From JBDWFY01 sp039976075 (lineage in GTDB: Bacteria; Pseudomonadota; Alphaproteobacteria; Rhizobiales; Stappiaceae): a stretch of DNA of 64,000 bases. The stretch spans positions 620,001 to 684,000 of the forward strand of contig JBDWFY010000022.1 of NCBI GenBank assembly GCA_039976075.1, read 5' to 3'. The notes under the pieces are model-generated. The model was not told the DNA's origin. It searched no databases and saw nothing but the letters and a program-made list of their open reading frames with translations. Positions 53,165 to 61,710 of the stretch are shown piece by piece. Every line of letters starts with the position of its first letter. The stretch's first letter is position 1. The translations under genes were made by a program, and so were the position numbers.

Positions 53165-54013
53165 ATGCTTTTAGGGTTCAATCTCCTGCTATGGACCATC
53201 CATGTAACGGACGAACATTTCCCCATCTTCGAAGAACTGAAAAAGGCGGGTTATGATGGAATTGAAATACCCCTTTTCCAGGGGGACCCAGAGCATTTTG
53301 CAAAAGTCGGCCAGGTTGCCCGGGACAACGGCCTTGGTGTGACAACCGTTAGTGTAATGCCGGGCGAGGCACATGATTGCATCAGCCATGATCCAAGCGT
53401 GCGGGATGCCGGGCTGGACCACATCAAGTGGGCAATTGATTGCACTGAAGCGGCAAATGGTGAGGTTCTTGCCGGTCCGTTTCACCAGCCACTTGGCGTA
53501 TTTTCAGGAGAACCACCAACAGATCAGCAACGCGCTAACATGATTGAAGTTCACAAAAAGGCGGCAAGCTATGCTGAACAGAAAAACGTCATATTAGCGG
53601 TCGAACCACTCAACCGATTTGAGTGTTATGTTCTCAACACCATTGAAGATGCAGCTGATGCCGTGTCCAAAGTTGGCTCTGACAATTATGGCCTGTTGTA
53701 CGACACGTTTCACGTCAATATTGAAGAAAAAGATCCGGTCGGTGTTATCGCTCCCAATCTGAAGGCCATTTCCCATGTTCATTTTTCGGAAAATGATCGA
53801 GGAACACCGGGCAAAGGGAATATCCCATGGGAAGATACGATATCGGCACTGAAAAAGGGCGGCTATGACCGCTGGTGCACGATTGAAGCCTTCGGTCGCG
53901 CCATGCCCGATCTCGCCGCCGCAACAATGGTTTGGCGAGACCTCTCCACGTCTCCGGAAGAAGTTTACCGCTTTGGTCATGACTTTCTGCGTGAGGCCTG
54001 GGAAAAAGCCTGA
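53165..54013 (+). CDS. Sugar epimerase, D-tagatose 3-epimerase-like TIM barrel
   Basis: A 282-residue xylose-isomerase-like TIM barrel. Four metal ligands of the ketose 3-epimerase group are in register: Glu147 (VEPLNRFE), Asp180 (LLYDTFH), His206 (SHVHFSEN) and Glu241 (CTIEAFG). The N-terminus LGFNLLLWTIHVTDEHFPIF and ERGTPGKG-like NDRGTPGKGNIPW match this group. It is the last gene of the sugar operon. With the kinase it suggests conversion of a rare ketose, or its oxidised product, into a common sugar phosphate. A hairpin at 54019-54038 may help end the transcript. Confidence 0.88.
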   Translation: MLLGFNLLLWTIHVTDEHFPIFEELKKAGYDGIEIPLFQGDPEHFAKVGQVARDNGLGVTTVSVMPGEAHDCISHDPSVRDAGLDHIKWAIDCTEAANGEVLAGPFHQPLGVFSGEPPTDQQRANMIEVHKKAASYAEQKNVILAVEPLNRFECYVLNTIEDAADAVSKVGSDNYGLLYDTFHVNIEEKDPVGVIAPNLKAISHVHFSENDRGTPGKGNIPWEDTISALKKGGYDRWCTIEAFGRAMPDLAAATMVWRDLSTSPEEVYRFGHDFLREAWEKA

Positions 54014-54095
54014 AAATATTGCAGGTGGATGTCTGCAAAAATATTCAAACTACCCCAGAGCTGAGTAGACAAACATCGTTGCGCGGCAATGCCAA

Positions 54096-55025
54096 CTAGG
54101 TTGCATTGAGTTCGGCATCAAACAGGTCGCATAAATCCTTATCAAACCTGCTTCGAGTGCTGTCCACTTCAGGACGGGTGGCAGTCACGAACGCGTCCCT
54201 TTCTTCAGGCGACAGCTCAGTGATTTCGACACCGGCTTTGGTTAGTGCCGACAGACAGATCGAGTCTTCCTGTTCGGCAAATCGTCGTTGCTCCTGTGTC
54301 GCGCGATTGACCGCGCGTCGCAGAGCCGTTTGGTATTCAGGTGCCAGACTATCCATAGTCTTTGCATTGAAGAGCACCAGGGCGACACCCAGCAAATGTC
54401 GCGTCAGCAGGATGTGCCTGTGCGTTTCATGCAGACCGAAATTGATGATATTGGTGAGTGGATTCTCCTGAGCATCAATCGTGCCGGAATGTACGGCTTC
54501 AGGCAGGTCCCGAACGTCGATGGCGATTGGTTCAAATCCCAGTGCACGAAACACCCGCTGATGATCATCGTTAGCCAGGGTTCTGATCTTCAATCCGCTG
54601 CAGTCTTGCGGTGTGCGGATTGAACTGATGCTTGAAATGTGGCGGAGCCCGTTATCCCAGTATCCCATGACTCTGTAGCCGGTTGCTGCTTCCAGCGCCT
54701 GCTTCATCCGATTGCCGAGTGCGCCATCAAGAAGCGCATAGGCGGCCTTCCGGTCCGGTACGACGAAATGCTGATCGAATATTCCCAGCTCCGGAACACG
54801 TTTTGCCAGATAGCTCGAGGAAAAATAACAGCCATCAAGCTCGGCATTTTCAGTCTGGCTCAACAGATCCGCCGCCTTGTGCCCGCGGGCGACAATATTC
54901 TCGTCAAACTGAACGCGAACGCCACCGCCGGTTTCCTCTTCCACTGCCTGCGCAAGAACGCGACCGCCACGTGTGTGAACCGACTTATCCCCTTGATAGC
55001 CACCGAATTTCAGTACCACAGTCAT
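54096..55025 (-). CDS. DctP-like TRAP binding-protein homologue lacking a signal peptide
   Basis: A 309-residue protein covering the whole DctP domain, from TVVLKFGGYQGDKSVHTRGG through GLKIRTLANDDHQRVFRALG and IDAQENPLTNIINFGLHETH. There is no signal sequence: the domain starts at residue 3, and the ATG lies 9 nt after the stop of the Gfo/Idh gene, so no upstream exon-like leader can exist. The ATG is in the same frame as the Gfo/Idh gene, separated only by TAG and three codons. No DctQ or DctM genes are nearby. It may be a cytoplasmic ligand-binding protein, or an exported protein that lost its leader. Confidence 0.85.
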   Translation of the reverse strand: MTVVLKFGGYQGDKSVHTRGGRVLAQAVEEETGGGVRVQFDENIVARGHKAADLLSQTENAELDGCYFSSSYLAKRVPELGIFDQHFVVPDRKAAYALLDGALGNRMKQALEAATGYRVMGYWDNGLRHISSISSIRTPQDCSGLKIRTLANDDHQRVFRALGFEPIAIDVRDLPEAVHSGTIDAQENPLTNIINFGLHETHRHILLTRHLLGVALVLFNAKTMDSLAPEYQTALRRAVNRATQEQRRFAEQEDSICLSALTKAGVEITELSPEERDAFVTATRPEVDSTRSRFDKDLCDLFDAELNAT

Positions 55026-55034
55026 GTTCGTATC

Positions 55035-56165
55035 CTACGTAAGGTCTCGCATCAGTTCATCGGGGTCTGGTGGCAGCATGACCGGCTCACCGCGCTTTGC
55101 CGACAAATCCATGGCCATGGTCATCAGTAAGTTGCGATGCCCATCGGCAGCCGTTGCATGGGGGGTGCTTGCCCCGGTGTAAAGCCGCTGATACCACGCG
55201 TTGGTTTCTTCACGCATCGGTCCCCAGAGCTGTCCGTCATGCAGGTCTCCCGGCGGATAGCTGGTCAGGAAATCAACATGGCGGTCGGGCGCTTTATATC
55301 CCTCAGGTGCGTATCCCGCGCCCTGTGCAACGTTGGTCGCCATAACCAGGTCTCGATGGGTGTCCTCGATATCGATCACTCCCTGGCTGCCGACAATGCC
55401 TATCTCAATGCCGTACACCGCACCTGGCCAGACCTCCGGCAATGCCCAGGAGATGTTCATGGAAAACAGCGTGCCGTCATCCATCGTGAACACACCAAGC
55501 GTGCTGTCTTTTGTACCCCACTCACCAAGGACCTTGTCTGTGGACTGGGCGTATACCTGGACCGGCTTCTTTCCCTCCATCAGCCATAGTGACATATCCA
55601 GGCTATGTGTGCCTGAAACGACCATTGGTGTCAGGGTCGCCCTGTCCTGTGTCCTGCGCACTGTTGCGATAGGCACCATCCGGTTCATGAACGCGCGGGT
55701 GACGACAGTATGCACATCGCCGATCTGTCCCGTGATCAGACGTTCCTTCACTGCCAGAAATCGCCGGCGAAACCGCTGTGTGTACCCAACAACCGCATCA
55801 AGTTCCGCAGCTTGGATAGCGCCCAGTAAGGTATTTGATTGACGAGCGTCTGTCGCAAGCGGTTTCTCGATAAACAACGAATGGCCGTGCTCGATTGCAA
55901 GCATGGTGGGATCAAAATGGAAGTTCTCGTCTGTGGCGATGATGGTTGCAGTGACTTCAGGCCGGCGAAGCAGTTCCTTGAAGTCGTTGGTGAAGAAATC
56001 TGCCTGTACGTCCTCGGCCAGCTTTTTTCCAAGATCTGTCTTGATATCGCATAGTCCGATCCACCCCACACCTGGATAGGCACGTGCCAGTTCAGCACGG
56101 ATGCGTCCAATGGTTCCGCAGCCGATAATGGCCAGTCCGATTTGTCTGCGTTGATCTTGTTGCAT
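55035..56165 (-). CDS. Gfo/Idh/MocA family oxidoreductase
   Basis: A 376-residue NAD(P)-dependent dehydrogenase. The Rossmann motif reads LAIIGCGTIGRIRAELARAY, the catalytic Lys is in FIEKPLATDARQ, and VVSGTHSLDMSLWLMEGKKP holds the His/Asp region of the C-terminal domain. ATG 56165 has GGAG upstream. It lies 41 bp after tctA and 9 bp before the DctP-like gene, so it belongs to the transporter operon and probably oxidises the imported compound or a derivative. Confidence 0.9.
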   Translation of the reverse strand: MQQDQRRQIGLAIIGCGTIGRIRAELARAYPGVGWIGLCDIKTDLGKKLAEDVQADFFTNDFKELLRRPEVTATIIATDENFHFDPTMLAIEHGHSLFIEKPLATDARQSNTLLGAIQAAELDAVVGYTQRFRRRFLAVKERLITGQIGDVHTVVTRAFMNRMVPIATVRRTQDRATLTPMVVSGTHSLDMSLWLMEGKKPVQVYAQSTDKVLGEWGTKDSTLGVFTMDDGTLFSMNISWALPEVWPGAVYGIEIGIVGSQGVIDIEDTHRDLVMATNVAQGAGYAPEGYKAPDRHVDFLTSYPPGDLHDGQLWGPMREETNAWYQRLYTGASTPHATAADGHRNLLMTMAMDLSAKRGEPVMLPPDPDELMRDLT

Positions 56166-56206
56166 ATGAACTCCGAATTGGGGTGTCCTCTATGGACCGT
56201 TGACAG

Positions 56207-57697
56207 CTACTCGCTCTGTTGAGGCCGGCGCGCATTGCGCACCGCGCGTATGATGCCTTCGATCAAAACGAACAGAACCGCGCAGAGCAGGAAAGTGCCG
56301 ATCCATTGCGATAAAATGAAACTGAAGGTCTTGTCCTCAAATACAAGCAGGGACCGGCGCAGATTTTCATCTGCCAGCGGAGCCAAAATGACGCCTAGCA
56401 CAACCGGAGCAACTGGAAACTTGAAGACGGAAAACAGCCAGCCGGTGACACCTGCGGCGAACATGATCCATACATCGACCATTGAGAGTTTGACCGCATA
56501 GGCTCCGATGATACAGACGGGCAGGATCATGGGCATCAAAATCCCGCGGGGTAGGCTGAAGAGTTTCACACAGGGTCCGATGAGCGCAAAAGCAGCGACA
56601 TACATCATGATGTTCGCGATTATGAGTGCGGCATATATGAAGTAAATCAGCCCTGGGTGGTCAATTTCGATGGTGGGGCCAACCACGACGTTTTTTAACG
56701 TGAGAGCCGCAAGCAAGGCCGCCGCCGCCGCATTGCCTGGAATTCCCAGCGCCAGAGTGGGCAGCATCGAGCCGCCGATGTTGGCATTGTTGGCTGTTTC
56801 TGCGCAGACCAGTGCCTGATAACTGCCCTTGCCCCATTTGGCCTGTTCTTCGGGTCGCGCCCGTCGCCTGCCAATATCATAGGCAAGAAATGAGGCCACG
56901 TTGGCCCCAGCCCCCGGGATGGCACCGATGAAGGTACCCAGGATTCCCGAACGCGCGGCCGCTGGGGTAAACCTCGCCAGAAGTTTGATGGGAGGGAAGA
57001 CGCGGCCCACCTTGGAAGGAATTGTGGGCAGGTCCCTGGATGGCAGAGTGCGAAAAATTTCTGCCAGCCCAAACAGGCCGATGAGAACCGCAACGTAAGA
57101 AATCCCGTCATAAAACGCAAAGCTTCCAAAGGTGAATCTGGGCACAGCGTGAATGGAGTCCAGTCCGACAAACGCGATCAACATGCCCAACCAGCCAGCG
57201 ATCCAACCTTTGATAGGGACGGAGCCTGCGGCCATTGAACCTGCCACCATGATGCCGATAACAGCCAACCAGAACATTTCCCAGGATCTGAAATTGAGAG
57301 CAAAAGAGAGGATCAGCGGAATGAAGGCAATCAAGAGAACGATGCCGATGCCACCACCAATGAACGAGGCGGCAATGGACATGCCAAGAGCCTGGCCGCC
57401 TTCCCCTTTCTGGGCAAGTTGATGGCCTTCAATCATTGTCGGAACGGCGTCAGGTGTGCCGGGAATGTTGATCAGCACCGCTGAAATAGCACCGCCAAAC
57501 ACACTTCCTGTGTAAACGCCCAGCATGAAGGAGATGGCCACATTCTGGGACATGCCGGCACTGAGGCCGATCAGCAGCCCCATCGCCATCGTCGTGGAGA
57601 GCCCTGGCAAGGCTCCCCAGATGATGCCCAGACAAACACCGCCAAGCGTCATGGCAAGGAGACCGGGAGAAAGCGCAAGCAGCAAACCGTCGATCAT
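56207..57697 (-). CDS. Tripartite tricarboxylate transporter large permease TctA
   Basis: A 496-residue inner-membrane permease with about 11-12 helices. The conserved first motif GLSTTMAMGLLIGLSAGMSQ and the second repeat GAIPGAGANVASFLAYDIGR are both present. It is driven by the ion gradient, not by ATP. Its ATG shares a base with the stop of tctB (TGATG), so both subunits are coupled. The substrate is set by the TctC-type binding protein of the same operon and is unknown; carboxylates are usual. Confidence 0.94.
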   Translation of the reverse strand: MIDGLLLALSPGLLAMTLGGVCLGIIWGALPGLSTTMAMGLLIGLSAGMSQNVAISFMLGVYTGSVFGGAISAVLINIPGTPDAVPTMIEGHQLAQKGEGGQALGMSIAASFIGGGIGIVLLIAFIPLILSFALNFRSWEMFWLAVIGIMVAGSMAAGSVPIKGWIAGWLGMLIAFVGLDSIHAVPRFTFGSFAFYDGISYVAVLIGLFGLAEIFRTLPSRDLPTIPSKVGRVFPPIKLLARFTPAAARSGILGTFIGAIPGAGANVASFLAYDIGRRRARPEEQAKWGKGSYQALVCAETANNANIGGSMLPTLALGIPGNAAAAALLAALTLKNVVVGPTIEIDHPGLIYFIYAALIIANIMMYVAAFALIGPCVKLFSLPRGILMPMILPVCIIGAYAVKLSMVDVWIMFAAGVTGWLFSVFKFPVAPVVLGVILAPLADENLRRSLLVFEDKTFSFILSQWIGTFLLCAVLFVLIEGIIRAVRNARRPQQSE

Positions 57698-58263
57698 CAG
57701 AAAGTTCCCGGTAGTGGCAACTTGAAGACTTTCTGGAACACCAGCGAAAGGGTCAGAGTCCAGCCGGTGGAGACCAAAGCAGAAATCCAGAATGGACCGC
57801 GCCAGCTCACATGCATGATGGCCGCAAGAATAATGATCGTTACAGGCTCAAAGGCGGAAAAGCGGAAATCTACCCCAAAGAGTTCTGTACGAAGCTGAAA
57901 GGAAAGTACCTGCAAAGCGGCGATGTAGAGGCCCACTGCGCCAGCAAGCAACAGCGAATTGATATCTGTTGGCAGGTCCCGTTCAGCAAGGGCTGGTGTG
58001 TTGATGCCGGCGCGACGGCGCATTATTGCCGAGTAACCCAGCCCCATTGCCATCAAAAGCAGAGTGGCCGCAACAATAAAGGGCAGCAATCCTGGTGCGG
58101 TCAGTATGTCCCCCGGCATTGGCAATGCTACAGAGGCTGCCATGATCGCCAGCGACAGCACCAATAAAAATATTGTGGCGATCATATCCAGGGACGGTGA
58201 AGCAAAACCGCTGTTGGCTTCTTCACCTTCGAATTTGATCTCAGCCGAGCGAATTTCGGGCAT
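57697..58263 (-). CDS. Tripartite tricarboxylate transporter small permease TctB
   Basis: A 188-residue membrane protein with four transmembrane segments, typical of TctB. The cytoplasmic N-terminus is followed by the first helix (about residues 25-45, ATIFLLVLSLAIMAASVALP) and by APGLLPFIVAATLLLMAMGL. ATG 58263 is used because the alternative ATG at 58308 lies within a stable hairpin (58296-58321). It is coupled to tctA downstream and follows tctC. Confidence 0.87.
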   Translation of the reverse strand: MPEIRSAEIKFEGEEANSGFASPSLDMIATIFLLVLSLAIMAASVALPMPGDILTAPGLLPFIVAATLLLMAMGLGYSAIMRRRAGINTPALAERDLPTDINSLLLAGAVGLYIAALQVLSFQLRTELFGVDFRFSAFEPVTIIILAAIMHVSWRGPFWISALVSTGWTLTLSLVFQKVFKLPLPGTF

Positions 58264-58295
58264 CAAGAAAACTCTGGTTTGGGGTGCCTGGGAAA

Positions 58296-58321
58296 CGGTG
58301 CCTGCCATCTGACAGGCACCG
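58296..58321 (-). other. Intercistronic hairpin between tctC and tctB
   Basis: CGGTGCCTG (58296-58304) pairs perfectly with CAGGCACCG (58313-58321), loop 8 nt, no T-run. It lies directly after the TctC stop on the minus-strand message and may protect the binding-protein mRNA. Confidence 0.75.
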
Positions 58322-58344
58322 ATGGGTCTTTGCCAAACCTCGGT

Positions 58345-59451
58345 TTACTGTGATGTTGGTGTGTAGCCTTCCGGCGGCCACCAACTTTCGAATTCATCCG
58401 GGTTGGGAAGGCCAAGATCAGATGCGCTCTTGATATCAGCACCAATCTGGTCTGCGAACTTGTTGAAAGTGTCGACCGTAATCACTTCGAGTTTGGCTGC
58501 GGTTTTGTCCGCTTCTTCGCCGGTTCGCACATCAAGTTTGAAAAACTTGTTGTCGATCATTTCACGGAACCCATCCGAATTTGCCGCAGCGACAAACGCT
58601 TCCTCGACTTCCTTCAGAACTTCAGGGGGTGTATCTCGCTTCATGATGAAGTTGTACGTTCCACCGATCGGCAGGAACGGTGCAATATCGGGCAGCATGT
58701 CACCAATACTTGGCATCACAGCGCCGTCTTTAAGGACAATGTCTTCGACGCCGGTTTGCTGCAGGCAGCGAAACTCGCCGGCACGCACCAGGTCAACATG
58801 CTCGTGGACACCACCACCGGCAATGTCGACTTCGCCCTGCAGTCCGGCAAGGGTCGCGGCTTTACCGCCCTTGTAAGGAACGTATTTCAACTCGATACCG
58901 GCAAATGAGCTGACAATCATGGCCAACTCGTGCCAGAGGCCTCCGGTGCCAGAAGTCGAGATTGACACCGACCCGGGATTTGCCTTGGCCGCGGCCACGA
59001 CATCATCAAATGTCTTGAAGGGACTGTCGGTGGGTACCGACCAACTGGCAATGGCTGTTGCAGCCTGGAAGAAGACCCAGTTTTCCCATGGAACCAGATC
59101 GACATGTCCCATGACACGAACGAATTTGTTGTAATTGGCACCGCCCAGCACAGTATAGCCGTCTGATGGCTGACCATGAACGAATTGAGTGGCGACACCA
59201 CCAACCGCACCGGGTTTATTCAAGACATTGATCGTCCAACCCTTTGCGTTTGCCATCTCTTCGGCGAGTTTGCGCATGATGGTATCTGTCCCACCACCGG
59301 CGCCATACATCACCACGACACTCAGCGGTCGCTCGGGGTAGCCGGCCGCAAGTGCACCAGTGGGGATCGTGATATGCATTGCGGCAACACTTGCAGCAGC
59401 ACCGGCCATAAACATTCTGCGGCTCGGATCTCGTCCTAGTTTACTAGTCAT
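58345..59451 (-). CDS. Tripartite tricarboxylate transporter substrate-binding protein TctC
   Basis: A 368-residue Bug/TctC family periplasmic binding protein. The N-terminus DPSRRMFMAGAAASVAAMHI is a Tat-like signal ending near ALAAG (about residue 37). The mature protein has ERPLSVVVMYGAGGGTDTIM, the ligand-loop beta-strand region, and ELKYVPYKGGKAATLAGLQG with the conserved GG loop. ATG 59451 has GGAGGAG upstream. It precedes tctB and tctA in the usual C-B-A order. Confidence 0.93.
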   Translation of the reverse strand: MTSKLGRDPSRRMFMAGAAASVAAMHITIPTGALAAGYPERPLSVVVMYGAGGGTDTIMRKLAEEMANAKGWTINVLNKPGAVGGVATQFVHGQPSDGYTVLGGANYNKFVRVMGHVDLVPWENWVFFQAATAIASWSVPTDSPFKTFDDVVAAAKANPGSVSISTSGTGGLWHELAMIVSSFAGIELKYVPYKGGKAATLAGLQGEVDIAGGGVHEHVDLVRAGEFRCLQQTGVEDIVLKDGAVMPSIGDMLPDIAPFLPIGGTYNFIMKRDTPPEVLKEVEEAFVAAANSDGFREMIDNKFFKLDVRTGEEADKTAAKLEVITVDTFNKFADQIGADIKSASDLGLPNPDEFESWWPPEGYTPTSQ

Positions 59452-59493
59452 GGTCTCCTCCGGTTTTTTGGGCCTTCGTCCGCTTTTTGCGGT

Positions 59494-60078
59494 TCAGGTT
59501 TTTTCTTTGGGCCCGTGGTAATTGCTCTGGTCGAGAAAGTCCGTCACTCTCTGCTCGACGTCCGTTTCCATCAGCGCATTCCAGCGATTGTTGAAGCCGA
59601 ACAGGGCAATGACTGCCCCAATTTCAACAACCTGGGCTACGTCGAAATGCTTGCGCAGTTCCTCCATGTCTTCCGGTAATGCGTAGGAAGGGCATTGTCC
59701 TCCCGTGGTGGCAACCCGCAGTGCAGATCGTTCTGCATCTGAAAAAAGCGGGCTGGTTTCAAATTCCCAAAGTGCCTCCAGTTTGTCCTGCGGCACGCCG
59801 TTGTCGGCACCGTTCTTGAACGTATGCGCCGAGCAATATTGGCATCCGTTGGCTAGACTGGTGACGTGGGCCACCATCCAGCGCAACGCAGGATCAACTT
59901 TTCCGTCGGGATTTCTGACAACCGCTCTGATCAGCCCCAGAACAGCGGTGGCAATCTCGGGTCTATGCGAAAGAGTCAGCATTGAATTGGCCACGAACCC
60001 GGTTGCAGAAGCCAGCCATTCGATGTCAGCTTGTGCATCCTTCGAGTTTGCCAGATCAACCGGTGCTACATACGGCAT
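59494..60078 (-). CDS. Carboxymuconolactone decarboxylase family protein (CxxC type)
   Basis: A 194-residue protein of the CMD/AhpD-like family. The redox motif CQYCSAHT is at residues 79-86 (Cys79, Cys82, His85), as in AhpD-type alkylhydroperoxidases; true decarboxylases lack this pair. The N-terminus MPYVAPVDLANSKDAQADIE and IGAVIALFGFNNRWNALMET are typical of the peroxidase-related subgroup. ATG 60078 has GGGAG upstream. It lies 42 bp before tctC in the same operon; its partner reductant and substrate are unknown. Confidence 0.88.
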   Translation of the reverse strand: MPYVAPVDLANSKDAQADIEWLASATGFVANSMLTLSHRPEIATAVLGLIRAVVRNPDGKVDPALRWMVAHVTSLANGCQYCSAHTFKNGADNGVPQDKLEALWEFETSPLFSDAERSALRVATTGGQCPSYALPEDMEELRKHFDVAQVVEIGAVIALFGFNNRWNALMETDVEQRVTDFLDQSNYHGPKEKT

Positions 60079-60233
60079 CAGGTCACTCCCTCGTCTGTTT
60101 TTGTTTTCGTCAAGTCAATTTTGCTAGCCATCAGATCAAGTTCGTACAAATCATCAAAACTGAAGGTGGCTATGTCGATTCTTGATCCATACTGCCCAAA
60201 GCCATCTCATTGGGTCATGGCCGGAACCGTCAT

Positions 60234-60875
60234 TCACGAGGGTAGCGGCACATCGTTGACGTATTTGGGAACGTGATATCCGCGCTGCACAGCGGGGCGT
60301 TCTGCGATCCTGACGTACCAATCGCGGACGTTTGGATAGTCGTTCAGATCGACTTCCTGCCAGTCATAGCGGGATATCCAGGGCCAACAGGCCATATCTG
60401 CGATCGAATATTCGCCACGGCCTTCGCCGGCAATGTAGTCACGACCCTCAAGCTGCTTGTTCAGCACGCCGTACAGTCTTCTGCCTTCCTTGGCGTAACG
60501 TTCCTCGCTGTATTCAGACTTTCCCTTGTTGTATTTCACGAAGTGGTGCACCTGGCCGAGCATCGGACCCAGCCCTCCCATCTGCCACATCAGCCATTCG
60601 ATGGCGCGCAGGCGTTCGCGTCCGGTCGGCAAAAAGCGATCATGTTTTTCAGCCAGGTAGAGCATGATGGCCCCGGTTTCCATCATCGTTAATCCGGTTT
60701 CACGCTCGACGATTGCCGGGATGCGATTGTTGGGAGAAATCTTCAGGAAATCCGGTTCATGCTGTGCGCCCGTGGAGATGTCGATAGGGTGAACTTCATA
60801 GTCGATACCCAGCTCTTCAAGTAGGATTGATACTTTCCGTCCGTTGGGTGTGGTCCATGTGTAAAGGTCGATCAT
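60234..60875 (-). CDS. Glutathione S-transferase, YfcG/Nu-class type
   Basis: A 213-residue GST resembling YfcG: the active-site segment TTPNGRKVSILLEE has Thr9 and Asn11 rather than a Cys or Ser, and ISPNNRIPAIVERETG carries the cis-Pro. The helical domain contains YSIADMACWPWISRYDW. Family members reduce disulfides or act as glutathionyl reductases. ATG 60875 has AAGGAC upstream. It lies 12 bp after the GntR gene, so it is in the operon. A 155-bp gap separates it from the CMD gene, still on the same strand. Confidence 0.92.
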   Translation of the reverse strand: MIDLYTWTTPNGRKVSILLEELGIDYEVHPIDISTGAQHEPDFLKISPNNRIPAIVERETGLTMMETGAIMLYLAEKHDRFLPTGRERLRAIEWLMWQMGGLGPMLGQVHHFVKYNKGKSEYSEERYAKEGRRLYGVLNKQLEGRDYIAGEGRGEYSIADMACWPWISRYDWQEVDLNDYPNVRDWYVRIAERPAVQRGYHVPKYVNDVPLPS

Positions 60876-60887
60876 ATGAGGTCCTTG

Positions 60888-61559
60888 TCAGTCATCTTTA
60901 AGGAGGGTTGCGCGGACGGATTTGAGATGGGCCCGCATCGCATTCGTGGCTGAAACGCGGTCGCGTTTATCCAGTGCATTCAGAATTGCATCATGTTCGT
61001 CGAATGAATGATAGTCCGGTGGTGGACCGTCCTGTGGCAGGTCCAGTCTGGACCACACCACGGATATGCGAACAGCATTCACGATCCGGTGGAGTTCCGT
61101 GAGAAGTGGATTTCCTGACGCGATGGCGATCAATTCATGAAACCTTGAGTCAAGACTTTCGTATTCATGCCAGTCCTGAGACAGCCTCATCCGTTCGCAC
61201 AGGTTACGTGCTTCCGACAGATGCCGGGGGGAGGCGTGGATTGCTGCGAAGCCTGCGATCTCCGGTTCCAGCGCAAGACGCGCCATCATTGCGTTGTGCG
61301 GGCTTGTCACTTCAGCCAACTGCTTTGCGATGTTGATATCGCTGGCGTTGCTTTTTGAGGCAAGTTTGAGAAACGTGCCTCGTCCGACATTGCGTACAAT
61401 GGTGCCGTTTGCTTCCAGCAGCGCAAGCGCCTTTCTCAATTCTGCCCGGGATATGCCCAACTGGGACGAAAGAACGCGCTCAGGCGGGAATTTGTCACCC
61501 TGTTTAATGCCCGAACCCGTAAGCCAATCTTGAAGCGTGCTAAGCGTACCGATTGTCAT
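60888..61559 (-). CDS. GntR family regulator (FadR/FCD subfamily)
   Basis: A 223-residue regulator with an N-terminal HTH (FPPERVLSSQLGISRAELRK then ALALLEANGTIVRNVGRGTF) and a C-terminal helical FCD domain (YESLDSRFHELIAIASGNPL). It is the first gene of the minus-strand operon. TTGGT-N2-ACCA motifs lie just upstream of its own start (61572-61583) and upstream of the divergent alcohol dehydrogenase gene (61711-61726), so it probably represses both arms until a pathway intermediate binds. Confidence 0.9.
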   Translation of the reverse strand: MTIGTLSTLQDWLTGSGIKQGDKFPPERVLSSQLGISRAELRKALALLEANGTIVRNVGRGTFLKLASKSNASDINIAKQLAEVTSPHNAMMARLALEPEIAGFAAIHASPRHLSEARNLCERMRLSQDWHEYESLDSRFHELIAIASGNPLLTELHRIVNAVRISVVWSRLDLPQDGPPPDYHSFDEHDAILNALDKRDRVSATNAMRAHLKSVRATLLKDD

Positions 61560-61571
61560 TCAGAAACCATA

Positions 61572-61583
61572 TTGGTTGACCAT
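61572..61583. promoter_or_regulatory. Operator candidate, site 1 (TTGGTTGACCAT)
   Basis: TTGGT-TG-ACCA, the half-site arrangement expected of FadR-subfamily regulators, begins 12 bp upstream of the GntR start codon. It matches site 2 at 61711-61726 apart from the central pair and one end base. Confidence 0.55.
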
Positions 61584-61611
61584 TTGATTATTCACTTCCT
61601 AAATAATCCAA

Positions 61612-61681
61612 AAATTTCGATAAAAATGCAATATAATAATTAATGTTTACGTTTTTCGATAAATATGCCAGTTTTTCGATA
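61612..61681. repeat. Phased TTTCGATA direct repeats in the divergent promoter
   Basis: GTTTTTCGATA occurs at 61651-61661 and again at 61671-61681, exactly 20 bp apart; AAATTTCGATA lies at 61612-61622, 39 bp before the first. The spacing is close to multiples of two helical turns. The region is very AT-rich and lies between the two GntR operator candidates. An activator site array or bent DNA is possible. Confidence 0.45.
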
Positions 61682-61710
61682 TATTGACAGTTGCAAATTT
61701 CTATAACGGA

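Noticed and set aside
61684..61707. TTGACA (61684-61689) and TATAAC (61702-61707) as a sigma-70 promoter
   Set aside because: The spacer is only 12 bp, too short for a normal promoter, so neither box is called as a pair.
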